Below are positions 18,747 to 27,336 of a stretch of 64,000 bases of DNA, piece by piece. Below the pieces are notes generated by a model. That model did no database searches. It saw only the letters and a list, made by a program, of their open reading frames with translations, and was not told the origin of the DNA. The position numbers and the translations under genes are program-made. Numbering within the stretch: the stretch's first letter is position 1; each line of letters begins with the position of its first letter. Source of the stretch: Blastomonas sp. (GTDB lineage Bacteria; Pseudomonadota; Alphaproteobacteria; Sphingomonadales; Sphingomonadaceae). The DNA lies in assembly GCF_030373265.1 (NCBI RefSeq), contig NZ_JAUCZC010000016.1, forward strand, positions 1 to 64,000, given 5' to 3'.

Positions 18747-19643
18747 ATGCGTCTGCATATCGTTCACCGCACATCCTATCATTATGACACGCCGATGCCC
18801 TATGCACTGCAGCGGCTGCGGATGATCCCCAAGGACTCCGCCGGACAGCGCGTGGTCAGCTGGAAGACCGAGGTCGATGGCGGGTCGAAGCAAGTCGAAT
18901 ACGTCGATCATCACAACAATCATGTCGAACTGTTCAGCTTCGATCCCGATCAGCACGAGGTCGTGATCCATTGCGAGGGCGAAGTCGAGACCAGCGATCA
19001 CGCCGGAATGGTCGGCCAGCATGGCGGTTCTGCACCGCTTTGGTATTTCTGTCGCGAGACGCCGTTCACCCGGCCCGGCCCCGGCATCCGCAAGCTGCTG
19101 CGTCAATTCGATGATCCCGGCACGGCCGATGGTGACGCCGTGCGCCTGCACAGGCTGTCAGAACTGGTGCGCGGCGCGGTGGGCTATGAGGTCGGCCAGA
19201 CCGGGGCCACCACGACGGCGGAAGAGGCGTTGAGCGCCGGCCATGGCGTCTGTCAGGACCATGCGCATCTGTTCATCACGCTCGCGCGCTTGTTGGGCTA
19301 TCCCGCTCGCTATGTCAGCGGCTATCTGCTGATGAACGACCGGGTCGATCAGGATGCCGGGCACGGCTGGGCAGAGGTGCATGTCGCCGGGCTGGGCTGG
19401 GTCGGCTTCGACATTTCCAACGGCTATTCCCCCGATGAGCGGTACGTCCGCGTCGCCACTGGGCTCGATTACCGCGAGGCGGCGCCGATCGGCGGCATCA
19501 CCTTCGGCAAGAGCAACGAGGCGATGAGCGTCACGCTGCAGGTCCAGCAACTGCAGGTCCAGTCCCAGTCCCAATCGCAGGGCCAGTCCCAATCTCAGGG
19601 CCAGTCACAATCCCAGGGGCAATCGCAGACCCAGCAGCAGTAG
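18747..19643 (+). CDS. Transglutaminase-like protein with glutamine-rich tail (Anbu operon)
   Basis: 298-aa transglutaminase-like cysteine protein: an N-terminal beta domain (RLHIVHRTSYHYDTPMPYALQRLRMIP) then the catalytic core with Cys169 (AGHGVCQDHAHLF), His206 (GHGWAEVHV) and Asp222 (GFDISNG). Bacterial members act as peptidases or amidases as well as cross-linkers. The unusual part is the tail, residues 262-298: 19 of the last 34 residues are Gln, mostly alternating with Ser or Gly, with no charged residue, built on three near-perfect hexapeptide repeats. It is third in the operon, 43 bp after the alpha-E gene. Confidence 0.9.
   Translation: MRLHIVHRTSYHYDTPMPYALQRLRMIPKDSAGQRVVSWKTEVDGGSKQVEYVDHHNNHVELFSFDPDQHEVVIHCEGEVETSDHAGMVGQHGGSAPLWYFCRETPFTRPGPGIRKLLRQFDDPGTADGDAVRLHRLSELVRGAVGYEVGQTGATTTAEEALSAGHGVCQDHAHLFITLARLLGYPARYVSGYLLMNDRVDQDAGHGWAEVHVAGLGWVGFDISNGYSPDERYVRVATGLDYREAAPIGGITFGKSNEAMSVTLQVQQLQVQSQSQSQGQSQSQGQSQSQGQSQTQQQ
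19565..19640 (+). repeat. In-frame tandem repeat encoding (GQSQSQ)n
   Basis: About three imperfect copies of an 18-bp unit (CAGGGCCAGTCCCAATCT-like) within the 3' end of the transglutaminase gene. The copies differ at third positions while keeping Gln/Ser/Gly, which suggests selection for the protein sequence. Confidence 0.75.
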
Positions 19644-19746
19644 CGGTTTTCCACATGCAAAAAGCGGCAAGTGGCATTCAAGCTTGACCCTGTGAAGTGC
19701 ATGACCACTTATGGCAGTCATGCGAATAAAGGGGGAGGACGCTCCT

Positions 19747-20478
19747 ATGACATATTGCGTCGGGATGCGACTGGACAAGGGGCTGGTGTTCATGTCGGAC
19801 ACGCGCACCAACTCTGGTGTCGATAACATCAGCGTTTTCAAGAAGATGTTCACTTGGGAAAAGCCGGGTGACCGCTACATCACGGTGATGACCGCGGGCA
19901 ACCTTGCCACCACGCAGGGCGTGATCAGCGTGCTCGAGGAGCGCACCAAGGTGCCGCATGAGCGCAAGCCTTCGATCATGGAAGCGCCGACGATGTTCCA
20001 GGTCGCACGGCTGATCGGCGAAGCGCTGCGCGACGAGATTGCGCGGACACGTGCGATCGCCGGAGAAAGCGCGTCATCCTCTTTCGGCGCATCGATGATC
20101 GTCGGTGGCCAGATCAAGGGCATGGATCCCAAATTGTTCCTGATCTATCCCGAAGGCAACTTCATCGAGGCGGGCGACGACACGCCGTTCTTCCAGATCG
20201 GTGAAACCAAATACGGACGGCCCATCCTGGTGCGCGCCTATGATCGCGACATGTCGTTCAACGATGCGATCAAGCTGCTGATGGTGTCGTTCGACTCGAC
20301 GATCAAGGCCAACCTCTCGGTCGATCTGCCGCTTGATTTGCAGATCTACGCCTCGAACAGCTTCGCCGGGCGCAACCGCCGCATTCTGGGCAGCGATCCT
20401 TATTACAACCTGATCGCCGATCAGTGGAGCGACGCCCTCAAGAACGCTTTTCACTCGCTGCCCGATTATACCGGGTGA
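19747..20478 (+). CDS. Anbu proteasome-like peptidase
   Basis: 243-aa N-terminal nucleophile hydrolase of the Anbu (ancestral beta subunit) family, related to HslV and proteasome beta subunits. The N-terminus MTYCVGMRLDKGLVFMSDTR is diagnostic: removal of Met exposes the catalytic Thr. The ATG at 19747 preceded by GGAGGA at eight bases is therefore the real start, not the track start at 19711, which would bury the Thr. Further family motifs are MTAGNLATTQGV and SSFGASMIVGGQI. Anbu forms open-ring assemblies in studied species, but its substrate is unknown. It closes the operon after the transglutaminase, 103 bp downstream. Confidence 0.93.
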   Translation: MTYCVGMRLDKGLVFMSDTRTNSGVDNISVFKKMFTWEKPGDRYITVMTAGNLATTQGVISVLEERTKVPHERKPSIMEAPTMFQVARLIGEALRDEIARTRAIAGESASSSFGASMIVGGQIKGMDPKLFLIYPEGNFIEAGDDTPFFQIGETKYGRPILVRAYDRDMSFNDAIKLLMVSFDSTIKANLSVDLPLDLQIYASNSFAGRNRRILGSDPYYNLIADQWSDALKNAFHSLPDYTG

Positions 20479-20519
20479 TCCTGCTTGCGTGCGGGGGCCG
20501 GGCCCCCTAATTCTGGGAA

Positions 20520-21923
20520 ATGACCAACAAAGCACGCAACATTCTCGTTTTTCTGGGCCTCACCACCGCCATCGTCGGCGGCGCAGGCTGGTATTTTCTG
20601 AGTGGCGACACCGCCGAGCTCGATATTGCCGAGGTGTCCGGGCCCTCGCCGACGATCCTGCCCCCTCGCAAGGAAACCTTCCCGACGATCAATGTCGCCG
20701 ATGTCAAAGTCTGGGCGGCCGACGAAGCGCCCAAGGCGGCCGCGGGGCTTTCCGTCGTGCGGTTTGCAGAGGGTCTCGACCACCCGCGTTCGATGCTGGT
20801 GCTGCCCAATGGCGATGTGCTGGTCGCCGAAACCAACAGTCCGCCGCGCGAGAACAAGGGCGTCGAGGGTTTTGTCATGCGGATGCTGATGAACAAGGCG
20901 GGCGCAGGCGTGCCGTCTGCCAACCGCGTCTCCGTGCTGCGCGATGCCGATGGCGATGGCAAGGCGGAGAGCAAGTCGGTCCTGCTCGAAGGGCTGAACT
21001 CGCCTTATGGCATGGCGCTGGTGGGTGAAACTTTGTACGTCGCCAACACCGATGCGGTGATGGCCTATGCGTTCACCCCCGGCCAGACCAAGATCACTGG
21101 AAATGGCCGCAAGATCATCGATCTGCCTGCGTCCAAGCCCAACAACCACTGGACGCGCAATCTGCTCGCCAGCGGTGACGGCACAAAGCTGTATGTCGCG
21201 ATCGGTTCTGCCACCAACATCGCCGAAAAGGGCTTGCCCGCCGAGAAGGGCCGCGCGCGGATCATCGAGATCGATTTGGCGACCGGCGAGAAGCGCGACT
21301 TTGCGGTCGGTCTGCGCAACCCGGTCGGCATGGCATGGGAGCCCGGTTCGCAAGCTTTGTGGACGGTGGTCAACGAACGCGACATGCTGGGCTCCGATCT
21401 GGTGCCAGATTATCTCACCCGGGTGGAAGCCGGGATGCACTTTGGCTGGCCGTGGAACTATTGGGGCGGCTACGAGGATTTCCGCGTTGAGCCGCGCCGC
21501 CAGGATCTGCGCGAATACACCCGCCGGCCCGATTATGCGCTGGGCAGCCACGTTGCGCCGCTGGGGCTGACGTTCGCCGGCAACGCGGCCCTGGGCGGCA
21601 ATTTTGCGAGCGGCGCGTTCGTTGCTCTGCACGGATCGTGGAACCGCAAGCCCGCCTCGGGCTACAAAGTGGTGTTCGTTCCGTTCGGCGAGGGCGGACG
21701 CCCGGCGGTTACCCGCAACGCCGAGGGCAAGGTTACCGGCGGCCTGCCGGTCGATGTGCTCACAGGGTTTCTGACGGCTAATGGATCCGCCAAGGGACGC
21801 CCCACCGATGTGACGGTGGACTCGCGAGGCGGTCTGCTCGTCACCGACGACGTTGCCGGGATCATCTGGCGGGTGAGCAACCCAAGCATGCGGCCTCGTC
21901 CCACCGAAACCGCGGCGCGCTGA
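20520..21923 (+). CDS. PQQ-type sorbosone dehydrogenase family protein, membrane-anchored
   Basis: 467-aa beta-propeller protein of the glucose/sorbosone dehydrogenase family. An N-terminal membrane anchor (ILVFLGLTTAIVGGAGWYFL, residues 8-27) is followed by an acidic linker and propeller blades with GLDHPRSMLVLPNGDVLVAETN, GLNSPYGMALVGETLYVANTD, GLRNPVGMAWEP and ALGSHVAPLGLTF. The set of Arg/Asn/His residues around the propeller entrance is consistent with PQQ binding, but no PQQ genes are visible here. It likely faces the periplasm and oxidises a sugar or aldose; the substrate is unknown. It starts 42 bp after anbu but without an obvious functional tie. Confidence 0.85.
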   Translation: MTNKARNILVFLGLTTAIVGGAGWYFLSGDTAELDIAEVSGPSPTILPPRKETFPTINVADVKVWAADEAPKAAAGLSVVRFAEGLDHPRSMLVLPNGDVLVAETNSPPRENKGVEGFVMRMLMNKAGAGVPSANRVSVLRDADGDGKAESKSVLLEGLNSPYGMALVGETLYVANTDAVMAYAFTPGQTKITGNGRKIIDLPASKPNNHWTRNLLASGDGTKLYVAIGSATNIAEKGLPAEKGRARIIEIDLATGEKRDFAVGLRNPVGMAWEPGSQALWTVVNERDMLGSDLVPDYLTRVEAGMHFGWPWNYWGGYEDFRVEPRRQDLREYTRRPDYALGSHVAPLGLTFAGNAALGGNFASGAFVALHGSWNRKPASGYKVVFVPFGEGGRPAVTRNAEGKVTGGLPVDVLTGFLTANGSAKGRPTDVTVDSRGGLLVTDDVAGIIWRVSNPSMRPRPTETAAR

Positions 21924-21970
21924 ACCCGCCGCGGCAGGAACCGTCCACGGGTGTCATGCGTAGATATGAC

Positions 21971-22207
21971 ATGAGCAAAGACACCAAAAAAACACCGCCC
22001 GCGCTCGATCAGACAGACCTGTCCGAAAAAGCGCTCAACCTTAAACAGGAAGGCGCGTCGGACGCGGATGCGGAATACCTCCAGCATCAGACCGATACCG
22101 CTGGCGAGGGACGGATCAGCGGAGACAGCGATCATAATCCGCCGATGGGAGCCCTGGATGCCGAGGGCCACCGCCCCGTCCTGGAACGTTCCAGAAAGGT
22201 GCGGTGA
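21971..22207 (+). CDS. Small polar protein, unknown
   Basis: 78-aa protein rich in Asp, Glu, Lys and Gln with no hydrophobic segment, probably intrinsically disordered. I do not recognise a domain. It ends seven bases before the hpf ATG and runs in the same direction, so it is probably co-transcribed and perhaps translationally coupled with the ribosome hibernation factor. The start could also be the ATG at 21956, adding MRRYD. Composition resembles small stress-induced proteins of sphingomonads. Confidence 0.6.
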   Translation: MSKDTKKTPPALDQTDLSEKALNLKQEGASDADAEYLQHQTDTAGEGRISGDSDHNPPMGALDAEGHRPVLERSRKVR

Positions 22208-22213
22208 ACGATT

Positions 22214-22528
22214 ATGCTGATCCAATTCAACACCGATAACCGCATCACCGGCGATGAAGCGCTCGCCACCGAAGCCGAGGACATCGTCAAGTCCAGGCTG
22301 AACCGCTTTTCGAGCCGATTGACGCGCGTGGAAGTTCACCTGGCCGACGTGAATGGCCCGCGTGGCGGCAGCGACGATATCGAGTGCACGCTCGAAGCCA
22401 GGCCGGAGGGCGGCAAGCCGCTCACGGTCAAGGGCAATGGCGGCCAGACCGACGCAGCCTTGCGCGATGCGGCCGACAAGATGCAGGCCCTGCTGGAAAC
22501 CCATTTCGGCAAGCTGAGGCCGTACTGA
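22214..22528 (+). CDS. hpf: Ribosome hibernation promoting factor (short HPF/RaiA type)
   Basis: 104-aa member of the HPF/RaiA family, which binds the 30S decoding region and silences or dimerises ribosomes in stationary phase. The beta-alpha-beta fold is visible: MLIQFNTDNRI, then helix EAEDIVKSRLNRFSSRLTRVEVHLADVN, ECTLEARPEGGKPLTVKGN and a C-terminal helix DAALRDAADKMQALLETHF. It lacks the long C-terminal dimerisation domain that most alphaproteobacterial HPFs carry, so it is the short type or a divergent paralogue. A strong terminator follows. Confidence 0.8.
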   Translation: MLIQFNTDNRITGDEALATEAEDIVKSRLNRFSSRLTRVEVHLADVNGPRGGSDDIECTLEARPEGGKPLTVKGNGGQTDAALRDAADKMQALLETHFGKLRPY

Positions 22529-22563
22529 CTTCAAGCCCAGCCTGATCGGCTGGCTATTGCGAA

Positions 22564-22604
22564 AAAGGGCGCTGTCACGGCAATGACAGCGCCCTTTGTT
22601 GTTT
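22564..22604. terminator. Bidirectional rho-independent terminator
   Basis: AAAGGGCGCTGTCA / CGGCAA / TGACAGCGCCCTTT is a perfect 14-bp stem with a 6-base loop, followed by TTTGTTGTTT on the plus strand and an A-rich flank that serves the minus strand. It separates hpf from the convergent M13 peptidase gene. Confidence 0.9.
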
Positions 22605-22625
22605 GTGGCCAGCGCCGCAACGCGA

Positions 22626-24824
22626 TTACCAGATGCGGATACGCTTTTCCGGCGGCAAATACAGCGCGTCGCCCGGCTGAACGTTGAACGCTTCATACCA
22701 CTCGTCGAAATTGCGGACCGTGCCGTTGGCGCGATAGTTGGCCGGCGAGTGAGAATCGGTCTGGAGCTGCTGGCGCAAATACTCCTCGCGCGACTTGTTG
22801 CGCCACACCTGCGCCCACGCCATGAAGAAGCGCTGATCGCCGGTCAGCCCGTCGATCACCTTGTCTTCCTTGCCATCGAGATGGATCTTGTAGGCACGGT
22901 ATGCCATCGACAGACCGCCGACATCGCCGATGTTCTCGCCCAGCGTCAGCGCACCGTTGACGCAGGTCTTGCCATCGTCGAGCGGGCACAGTTCGCTGTA
23001 TTGCGCCACCAGGGCGTTGGTCAGTTTCTTGAAGTTGGCTTGGTCTTCTGCGGTCCACCAGTCGCGCAGCACGCCGTCGCCATCCGACTTGGACCCCTGA
23101 TCGTCGAAACCATGGCCCATTTCATGGCCGATGACACCGCCGATCGCGCCATAATTGACCGCAGGGTCCGCCGACAGGTTGAAGAACGGCGGCTGCAGGA
23201 TTGCAGCGGGGAATACGATCTCGTTGCGCGGCGGCGAATAATAGGCGTTCACCGTCTGGGGCAGCATGAACCATTCGGTCTTGTCGATCGGCTTGCCCAG
23301 CTTCGAGATGTTGTCGTTATAGCCCCATTTGGTCGCGGCCATGACGTTATCCAGCGCCTTGCCGGGGGCCACGGCCAGGGTGTCATAGGTCTCGAACTTC
23401 TCGGTATAGCCGATCTTAGGGGTGAACTTGGCCAGCTTGTCACGCGCCTCGACCTTGGTGGCCTCTCCCATCCAGTCGATCTCGACCAGATTCGCCGCCA
23501 TTGCCTTGCGCAGGTTTCCGACCAGCTCGTCCATCGCCGCCTTGTTATCGGACGGGAAATATCGGTCGGCGTAGATCTTGCCGACGATCTCGCCCATCGT
23601 GCCTTCGACGGCAGCGACGCCGCGCTGCCAGCGCTCGCGCTGCGTCTGCTGGCCGCCCAGAACCTTGCCATAAAAGGCGAAGTTGGCATCATCGATGTCC
23701 GAAGGCAGCACGCTGGCGTTGGCAGTGAGGAAGCCTGCAGTCAGCCATGCCTGCCAGGCTTCGACAGGCGCGGTGTTGGCCAGCCGGAACAGCCCGGGAA
23801 TGCCGCTGCCAAGCTTGGCCGCCTGCTCGGGCGTCAGCTTTTCCGCTGCCAGTTCCTCGGCCGTGGGGGTGAGCTGACGGACCACGAACTCCTGCTGCCC
23901 GTCGACGCCGATGGCCTGCATGAAGGTTTCGACCGGGAAACCGTCGCCCAGTGCCACCATCTCCGCCTTGGAGAGCTTGTTGTAGGTGAGGTTGCGGTTG
24001 CGGCCGATGGCGCGATCCCAATGTTCGGTCGCGATCGCCTTTTCCAGATCATACACTGTTTGCGCGGTCGCCGCAGGGTCCGCATATCCGGCCTTGCCCA
24101 TCAGGAAGGTCAGATACTCCAAATAGGCTGTGCGGATCTTCAGGTTCGCCTCGCTGTCGACCAGATAATAATCGCGGTCGGGCAACCCCAGCCCCGCCTG
24201 CGTCACCTGGAAGATGTACTTGTCGGTCTCCTTGGAATCGATGTCGACAAAGCCGGCGACGGGGCTGCGGAAACCGGGCGTGCCGAACAGCTTGGCCAGA
24301 TCTTCGCGGGTCTTGGCCGCCTTGATGGTGTCGAGATAGGGCTGGGCAGGGGCCAGGCCTGCCGCGTCGATCGCGGCCGTGTCCAGATAGGCGTTGTAGA
24401 ACGCGGCCACCTTGCCCGCGCCGGTCCCGGCATCGGGCTTGGTCGCGGCGAGTTCGTCGATGATCTTGCGGACGCGCTGCTCGGACTTTTCTGCCAGCAG
24501 AGTGAAGGCACCGTAACGGGCCCGGTCGGCCGGGATCTCAAAGGTGTCGAGCCACTTGCCGTTGACGTGGGCGTAGAAGTCGTCGCCCGGCTTGACTGCG
24601 GGGTTCATGACCGTGGTGTCGATACCCCAGTTGCCCCAATAATCGCGCGCGGTGGTGGTGATGCCTTCGGCATCGGCAGCGCCGGTTGCCGCAGTGGTGC
24701 CGGGAGCCTCGCCCTCGATCAGCATGTCGATGTCAGGGCCGTTGGCATCGGGCTTGTGCGCGTAGGCAGGTGCGGCCGTCAGCGCGACAAGCGCTGCCGA
24801 TGCCAGCAGAATCGATTTTACCAT
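22626..24824 (-). CDS. M13 family zinc metallopeptidase, secreted
   Basis: 732-aa neprilysin-like (M13) peptidase exported by a signal peptide (MVKSILLASAALVALTAAPAYA). The zinc site HEMGH lies in VIGHEMGHGFDDQGS near residue 568, the third ligand in ENIGDVGGLSMAY, and the family N-terminal domain begins with MNPAVKPGDDFYAHVNGKWLD. The C-terminus ends in the conserved PEKRIRIW. Such enzymes cut oligopeptides in the periplasm and are common in sphingomonads. It faces hpf across a shared terminator. Confidence 0.95.
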   Translation of the reverse strand: MVKSILLASAALVALTAAPAYAHKPDANGPDIDMLIEGEAPGTTAATGAADAEGITTTARDYWGNWGIDTTVMNPAVKPGDDFYAHVNGKWLDTFEIPADRARYGAFTLLAEKSEQRVRKIIDELAATKPDAGTGAGKVAAFYNAYLDTAAIDAAGLAPAQPYLDTIKAAKTREDLAKLFGTPGFRSPVAGFVDIDSKETDKYIFQVTQAGLGLPDRDYYLVDSEANLKIRTAYLEYLTFLMGKAGYADPAATAQTVYDLEKAIATEHWDRAIGRNRNLTYNKLSKAEMVALGDGFPVETFMQAIGVDGQQEFVVRQLTPTAEELAAEKLTPEQAAKLGSGIPGLFRLANTAPVEAWQAWLTAGFLTANASVLPSDIDDANFAFYGKVLGGQQTQRERWQRGVAAVEGTMGEIVGKIYADRYFPSDNKAAMDELVGNLRKAMAANLVEIDWMGEATKVEARDKLAKFTPKIGYTEKFETYDTLAVAPGKALDNVMAATKWGYNDNISKLGKPIDKTEWFMLPQTVNAYYSPPRNEIVFPAAILQPPFFNLSADPAVNYGAIGGVIGHEMGHGFDDQGSKSDGDGVLRDWWTAEDQANFKKLTNALVAQYSELCPLDDGKTCVNGALTLGENIGDVGGLSMAYRAYKIHLDGKEDKVIDGLTGDQRFFMAWAQVWRNKSREEYLRQQLQTDSHSPANYRANGTVRNFDEWYEAFNVQPGDALYLPPEKRIRIW

Positions 24825-25005
24825 ATTCAGTTCCCCAGATGTCGGTTGAGCCCGCAGAATGCGGGCGGCCGCAACACGCGCTCCGGGGCGCGGTTCGCGG
24901 CGATGGGGTCAGCTTAGGTAACCACCTGCAGACGGGCAAAGCTTTTCGGCAGGCGGCTGGGCACAATCGACCAACGTCGGCTGGCGGCCGCCGGCCGAAG
25001 ATCGA

Positions 25006-26652
25006 TCAGGCGGGATCGGCGATCGTTCGGCGCCCCGGCCGAACACTGAGGCTGGTCGTGCCTGCCAATGCTGGATCCCGCTCGCGGATCGTGCGCAATT
25101 TGTGCCAGTGCGCGGTGGCGCTGTCCTTGGTCAGGTTCAGCGTCATATAGCCGCGCGCGCTGGTGTCGGCCCATTTGAGCTGCGGATTGGCACGAACCAG
25201 CGCCCCTGCGACATCCGTGGGCGCAATCGTCGGGGCATAGGCCTCGAAGCCGGGCGAACTGATCGAGTGGCCGGCAAATTCCACGCCCGCTGGCTTGCCG
25301 CCGGCATCGAGGTCGAAACCCCAAGCGTTGTGGCTGTCGCCAGACAGCACGACCAGATCGGCGTCTGCGGCTTGCGCGGATTTCAGCAAGGCCTCGCGCT
25401 GCACCGGATAGCCGTCCCAAGCGTCCATGTTCAACGGCAGCCCGGCCTTGCTTGCGGCAAGCCCCGCGGCCGAGCGGGTCCGCACGATCTGTGGCGCATC
25501 CTTGGGCACCCAGTCGGCCGTCTCCAGCGGCAGCTTGAGCGACCCCATGACGCATTGCTGCGCCCACACCTGCCAGCGCGTTCCCGATGCCTTCGATGCC
25601 CTGAACTGGTCACCCAGCCAGCGCGCCTGGTCATCGCCCAGCATCCGGCGCGATGGGTCCATCCAGGTTTCGTTGCGGAACTTGGCCAGTGCTGCGGCCA
25701 GGTCGCCGCCGCCCGAAAAGGCTTCCGCCAGCTCGGCGGGCTTGTCGCGTCCCGACAGCCGGCTCTCGGTGCGGAACAGTGTGGCCAGATCGCCGATCTG
25801 ATAGCTGCGCCACAGCGTGTCGGACGGCGCCAGATCGGCGACCGGCATCCACTCGCGATAGACCTGTTCGGCGATGCGGCGGCGAACCATATAATCGCCC
25901 TCGGTCTCGCTCTGGTGATTCTGCGCACCGTCCCGATAGGCGTCGTTGGCGATCTCGTGGTCGTCCCACATCGCGATCATCGGCACCACCTGATGCAGCC
26001 GCTGGAGGTCGGCATCGAGCCGGTAGCTGGCATAGCGCAGCCGGTAATCGGCCAAGGTCACCATCTCGTGATCGGGCTGGACGCTGCGGCCGGGCAGGGC
26101 CTGCGTGCGGGTGGGGTACACGTCGAGACCATATTCATAGACGTAATCGCCGGTGTGCACCGCCAAGTCGATATCGTTGCGGGCCGCGGCATGGGCATAG
26201 CCGTTGAACCACCCGAACGGCAGGTTGGAGCAGGAAAAGACGCCGATGTTGAACGCGGCGGTGTCTCCCACCGGCAGGGTGCGGGTGCGCCCGACCGGGG
26301 ATGTGCTGCCGTCCGGCGCCACGAAGCGGTAAAAATACCAGCGGTCAGGGCTCAATCCCGAGACGGTGAGCTTGGCGATATGATCGCGTGCGCCGCTTGC
26401 GGTGACCGATCCTCCGCCGACGACCTTCGCGAAATCGGGGGAGGGGGAAAGCTCCGCGGTCAGCCGGGTATCGCCATCGGCGACATAGCGTGTCCACAGC
26501 AACACGGAGTCGCCCGCAGGCTCGCCGCTCGCGACGCCATGGGTGAAGCCTCGACCGGCAAACAGCGCCTGCGCCGCGCCCGGGATGGACAGTGCGGCCA
26601 GACCGAAGGTCCCGGCCTTGATCAGCAGTCTGCGGTCGATCGTCATTGTCAT
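25006..26652 (-). CDS. phoD: PhoD-type alkaline phosphatase, Tat-exported
   Basis: 548-aa alkaline phosphatase D family enzyme (phosphodi-/monoesterase using Ca/Fe). The N-terminus MTMTIDRRLLIKAGTFGLAAL is a twin-arginine signal, as usual for PhoD, followed by a fibronectin-like domain (FTHGVASGEPAGDSVLLWTR) and the metallophosphatase domain with HTGDYVYEYG, MWDDHEIANDAY and VVLSGDSHNAWGFDLD. I start at 26652, with GGGGGAAG nine bases upstream, not at 26715. A four-unit PhoB-box-like array lies 100 bp upstream on the same strand, suggesting induction by phosphate limitation. Confidence 0.9.
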   Translation of the reverse strand: MTMTIDRRLLIKAGTFGLAALSIPGAAQALFAGRGFTHGVASGEPAGDSVLLWTRYVADGDTRLTAELSPSPDFAKVVGGGSVTASGARDHIAKLTVSGLSPDRWYFYRFVAPDGSTSPVGRTRTLPVGDTAAFNIGVFSCSNLPFGWFNGYAHAAARNDIDLAVHTGDYVYEYGLDVYPTRTQALPGRSVQPDHEMVTLADYRLRYASYRLDADLQRLHQVVPMIAMWDDHEIANDAYRDGAQNHQSETEGDYMVRRRIAEQVYREWMPVADLAPSDTLWRSYQIGDLATLFRTESRLSGRDKPAELAEAFSGGGDLAAALAKFRNETWMDPSRRMLGDDQARWLGDQFRASKASGTRWQVWAQQCVMGSLKLPLETADWVPKDAPQIVRTRSAAGLAASKAGLPLNMDAWDGYPVQREALLKSAQAADADLVVLSGDSHNAWGFDLDAGGKPAGVEFAGHSISSPGFEAYAPTIAPTDVAGALVRANPQLKWADTSARGYMTLNLTKDSATAHWHKLRTIRERDPALAGTTSLSVRPGRRTIADPA

Positions 26653-26751
26653 GGCAAGGCTTCCCCCCGGGTAATGATCTGGCCGCGAGCTACGGCGCAT
26701 GTGCCTGATGATCACGTCCCGTGTCGTGCGTGTGACAATCGTTCAACATTT

Positions 26752-26795
26752 CTAAGATTACAAAAATATGACACAAAAACGTATTTTATATGACA
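26752..26795 (-). promoter_or_regulatory. Putative Pho box upstream of phoD
   Basis: Read on the minus strand, four consecutive 11-bp units start TGTCAT, ATACGT, TGTCAT and TGTAAT, each followed by an A/T-rich filler. Spacing of exactly 11 bp is the PhoB/OmpR-type tandem architecture. The array lies about 100 bp before the phoD ATG and also within 110 bp of the divergent TPR gene. Three units match well; the second is degenerate. Confidence 0.7.
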
Positions 26796-26862
26796 TTGGT
26801 GTTGCACCGGATGTCACAAAGGCATAGCCTGCTGCTTGTCACACGATGAAAGGATTGATGAC

Positions 26863-27273
26863 ATGAACACCAAAGTTATCGCATTCGCGGCGCTGGCCGC
26901 CCTCGGAATGGCTGCCCCTGGCTTTGCCCAGCCTGTGCAGAACCGGGCGGCGGCGACTGAAATCGGATATGACGCAGGCTCGCTTGGCTACGCCGCGATG
27001 CTGCAGGGCAATTATCCGGCCGCTCTGGAACAGATGCACGCCGCAGAGAAACAGGTTTCCCCCGCCGCCCGTCGTGATCCCGCCCGGTTGATCAATATGG
27101 GGCTGGCGTACGCCAAGCTGGGCGACGTCGGATCGGCGCGCCAGCATTATCAGGCGGCGATCGATACCCCGGTGTCGTTCGACATCGTCCTGTCCGATGG
27201 GCGGGTGATGGACAGCCGCGTTGCCGCGCGCCATGCCCTGCGCCGCCTCGATCAGGGCTATGCCAGCCGCTGA
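26863..27273 (+). CDS. Small exported TPR-like protein
   Basis: 136-aa protein with a signal peptide (MNTKVIAFAALAALGMAAPGFAQ) and two or three TPR-like helix pairs (LGYAAMLQGNYPAALEQMHAAEK, ARLINMGLAYAKLGDVGSARQHYQAAID). The ATG at 26863 has AAGGA about nine bases upstream. It is divergent from phoD with a shared 210-bp control region, and a terminator follows it. Role unknown; periplasmic TPR proteins usually mediate protein contacts. Confidence 0.75.
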   Translation: MNTKVIAFAALAALGMAAPGFAQPVQNRAAATEIGYDAGSLGYAAMLQGNYPAALEQMHAAEKQVSPAARRDPARLINMGLAYAKLGDVGSARQHYQAAIDTPVSFDIVLSDGRVMDSRVAARHALRRLDQGYASR

Positions 27274-27305
27274 TCGCCACGATCGCCTTCCGTATTGAAC
27301 GCGAT

Positions 27306-27336
27306 GCCCGGTCGAATCCGTTTCGGCCGGGCTTTT
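27306..27336 (+). terminator. Rho-independent terminator of the TPR gene
   Basis: GCCCGGTCGAA and TTCGGCCGGGC pair over 11 bp with one G-T wobble and a 5-base loop, followed by TTTT. It lies 33 bp after the stop codon. Confidence 0.85.

Noticed and set aside
19565-19640. Possible short CRISPR or minisatellite
   Set aside because: Units are adjacent with no spacers, keep the reading frame and encode a Gln-rich tail, so this is a coding tandem repeat.
22596-24917. 773-aa plus-strand ORF over the M13 peptidase gene
   Set aside because: M13 motifs on the minus strand are intact; the plus-strand product has no motif and would cross a terminator and the peptidase promoter.
25102-26793. 563-aa plus-strand ORF over phoD
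   Set aside because: Shadow of the PhoD gene, which has Tat signal and all metallophosphatase motifs on the minus strand.
26814-26855. TGTCAC pairs just upstream of the TPR gene as another Pho box
   Set aside because: The two TGTCAC copies are 25 bp apart, not a multiple of 11, and no further in-phase units are found.
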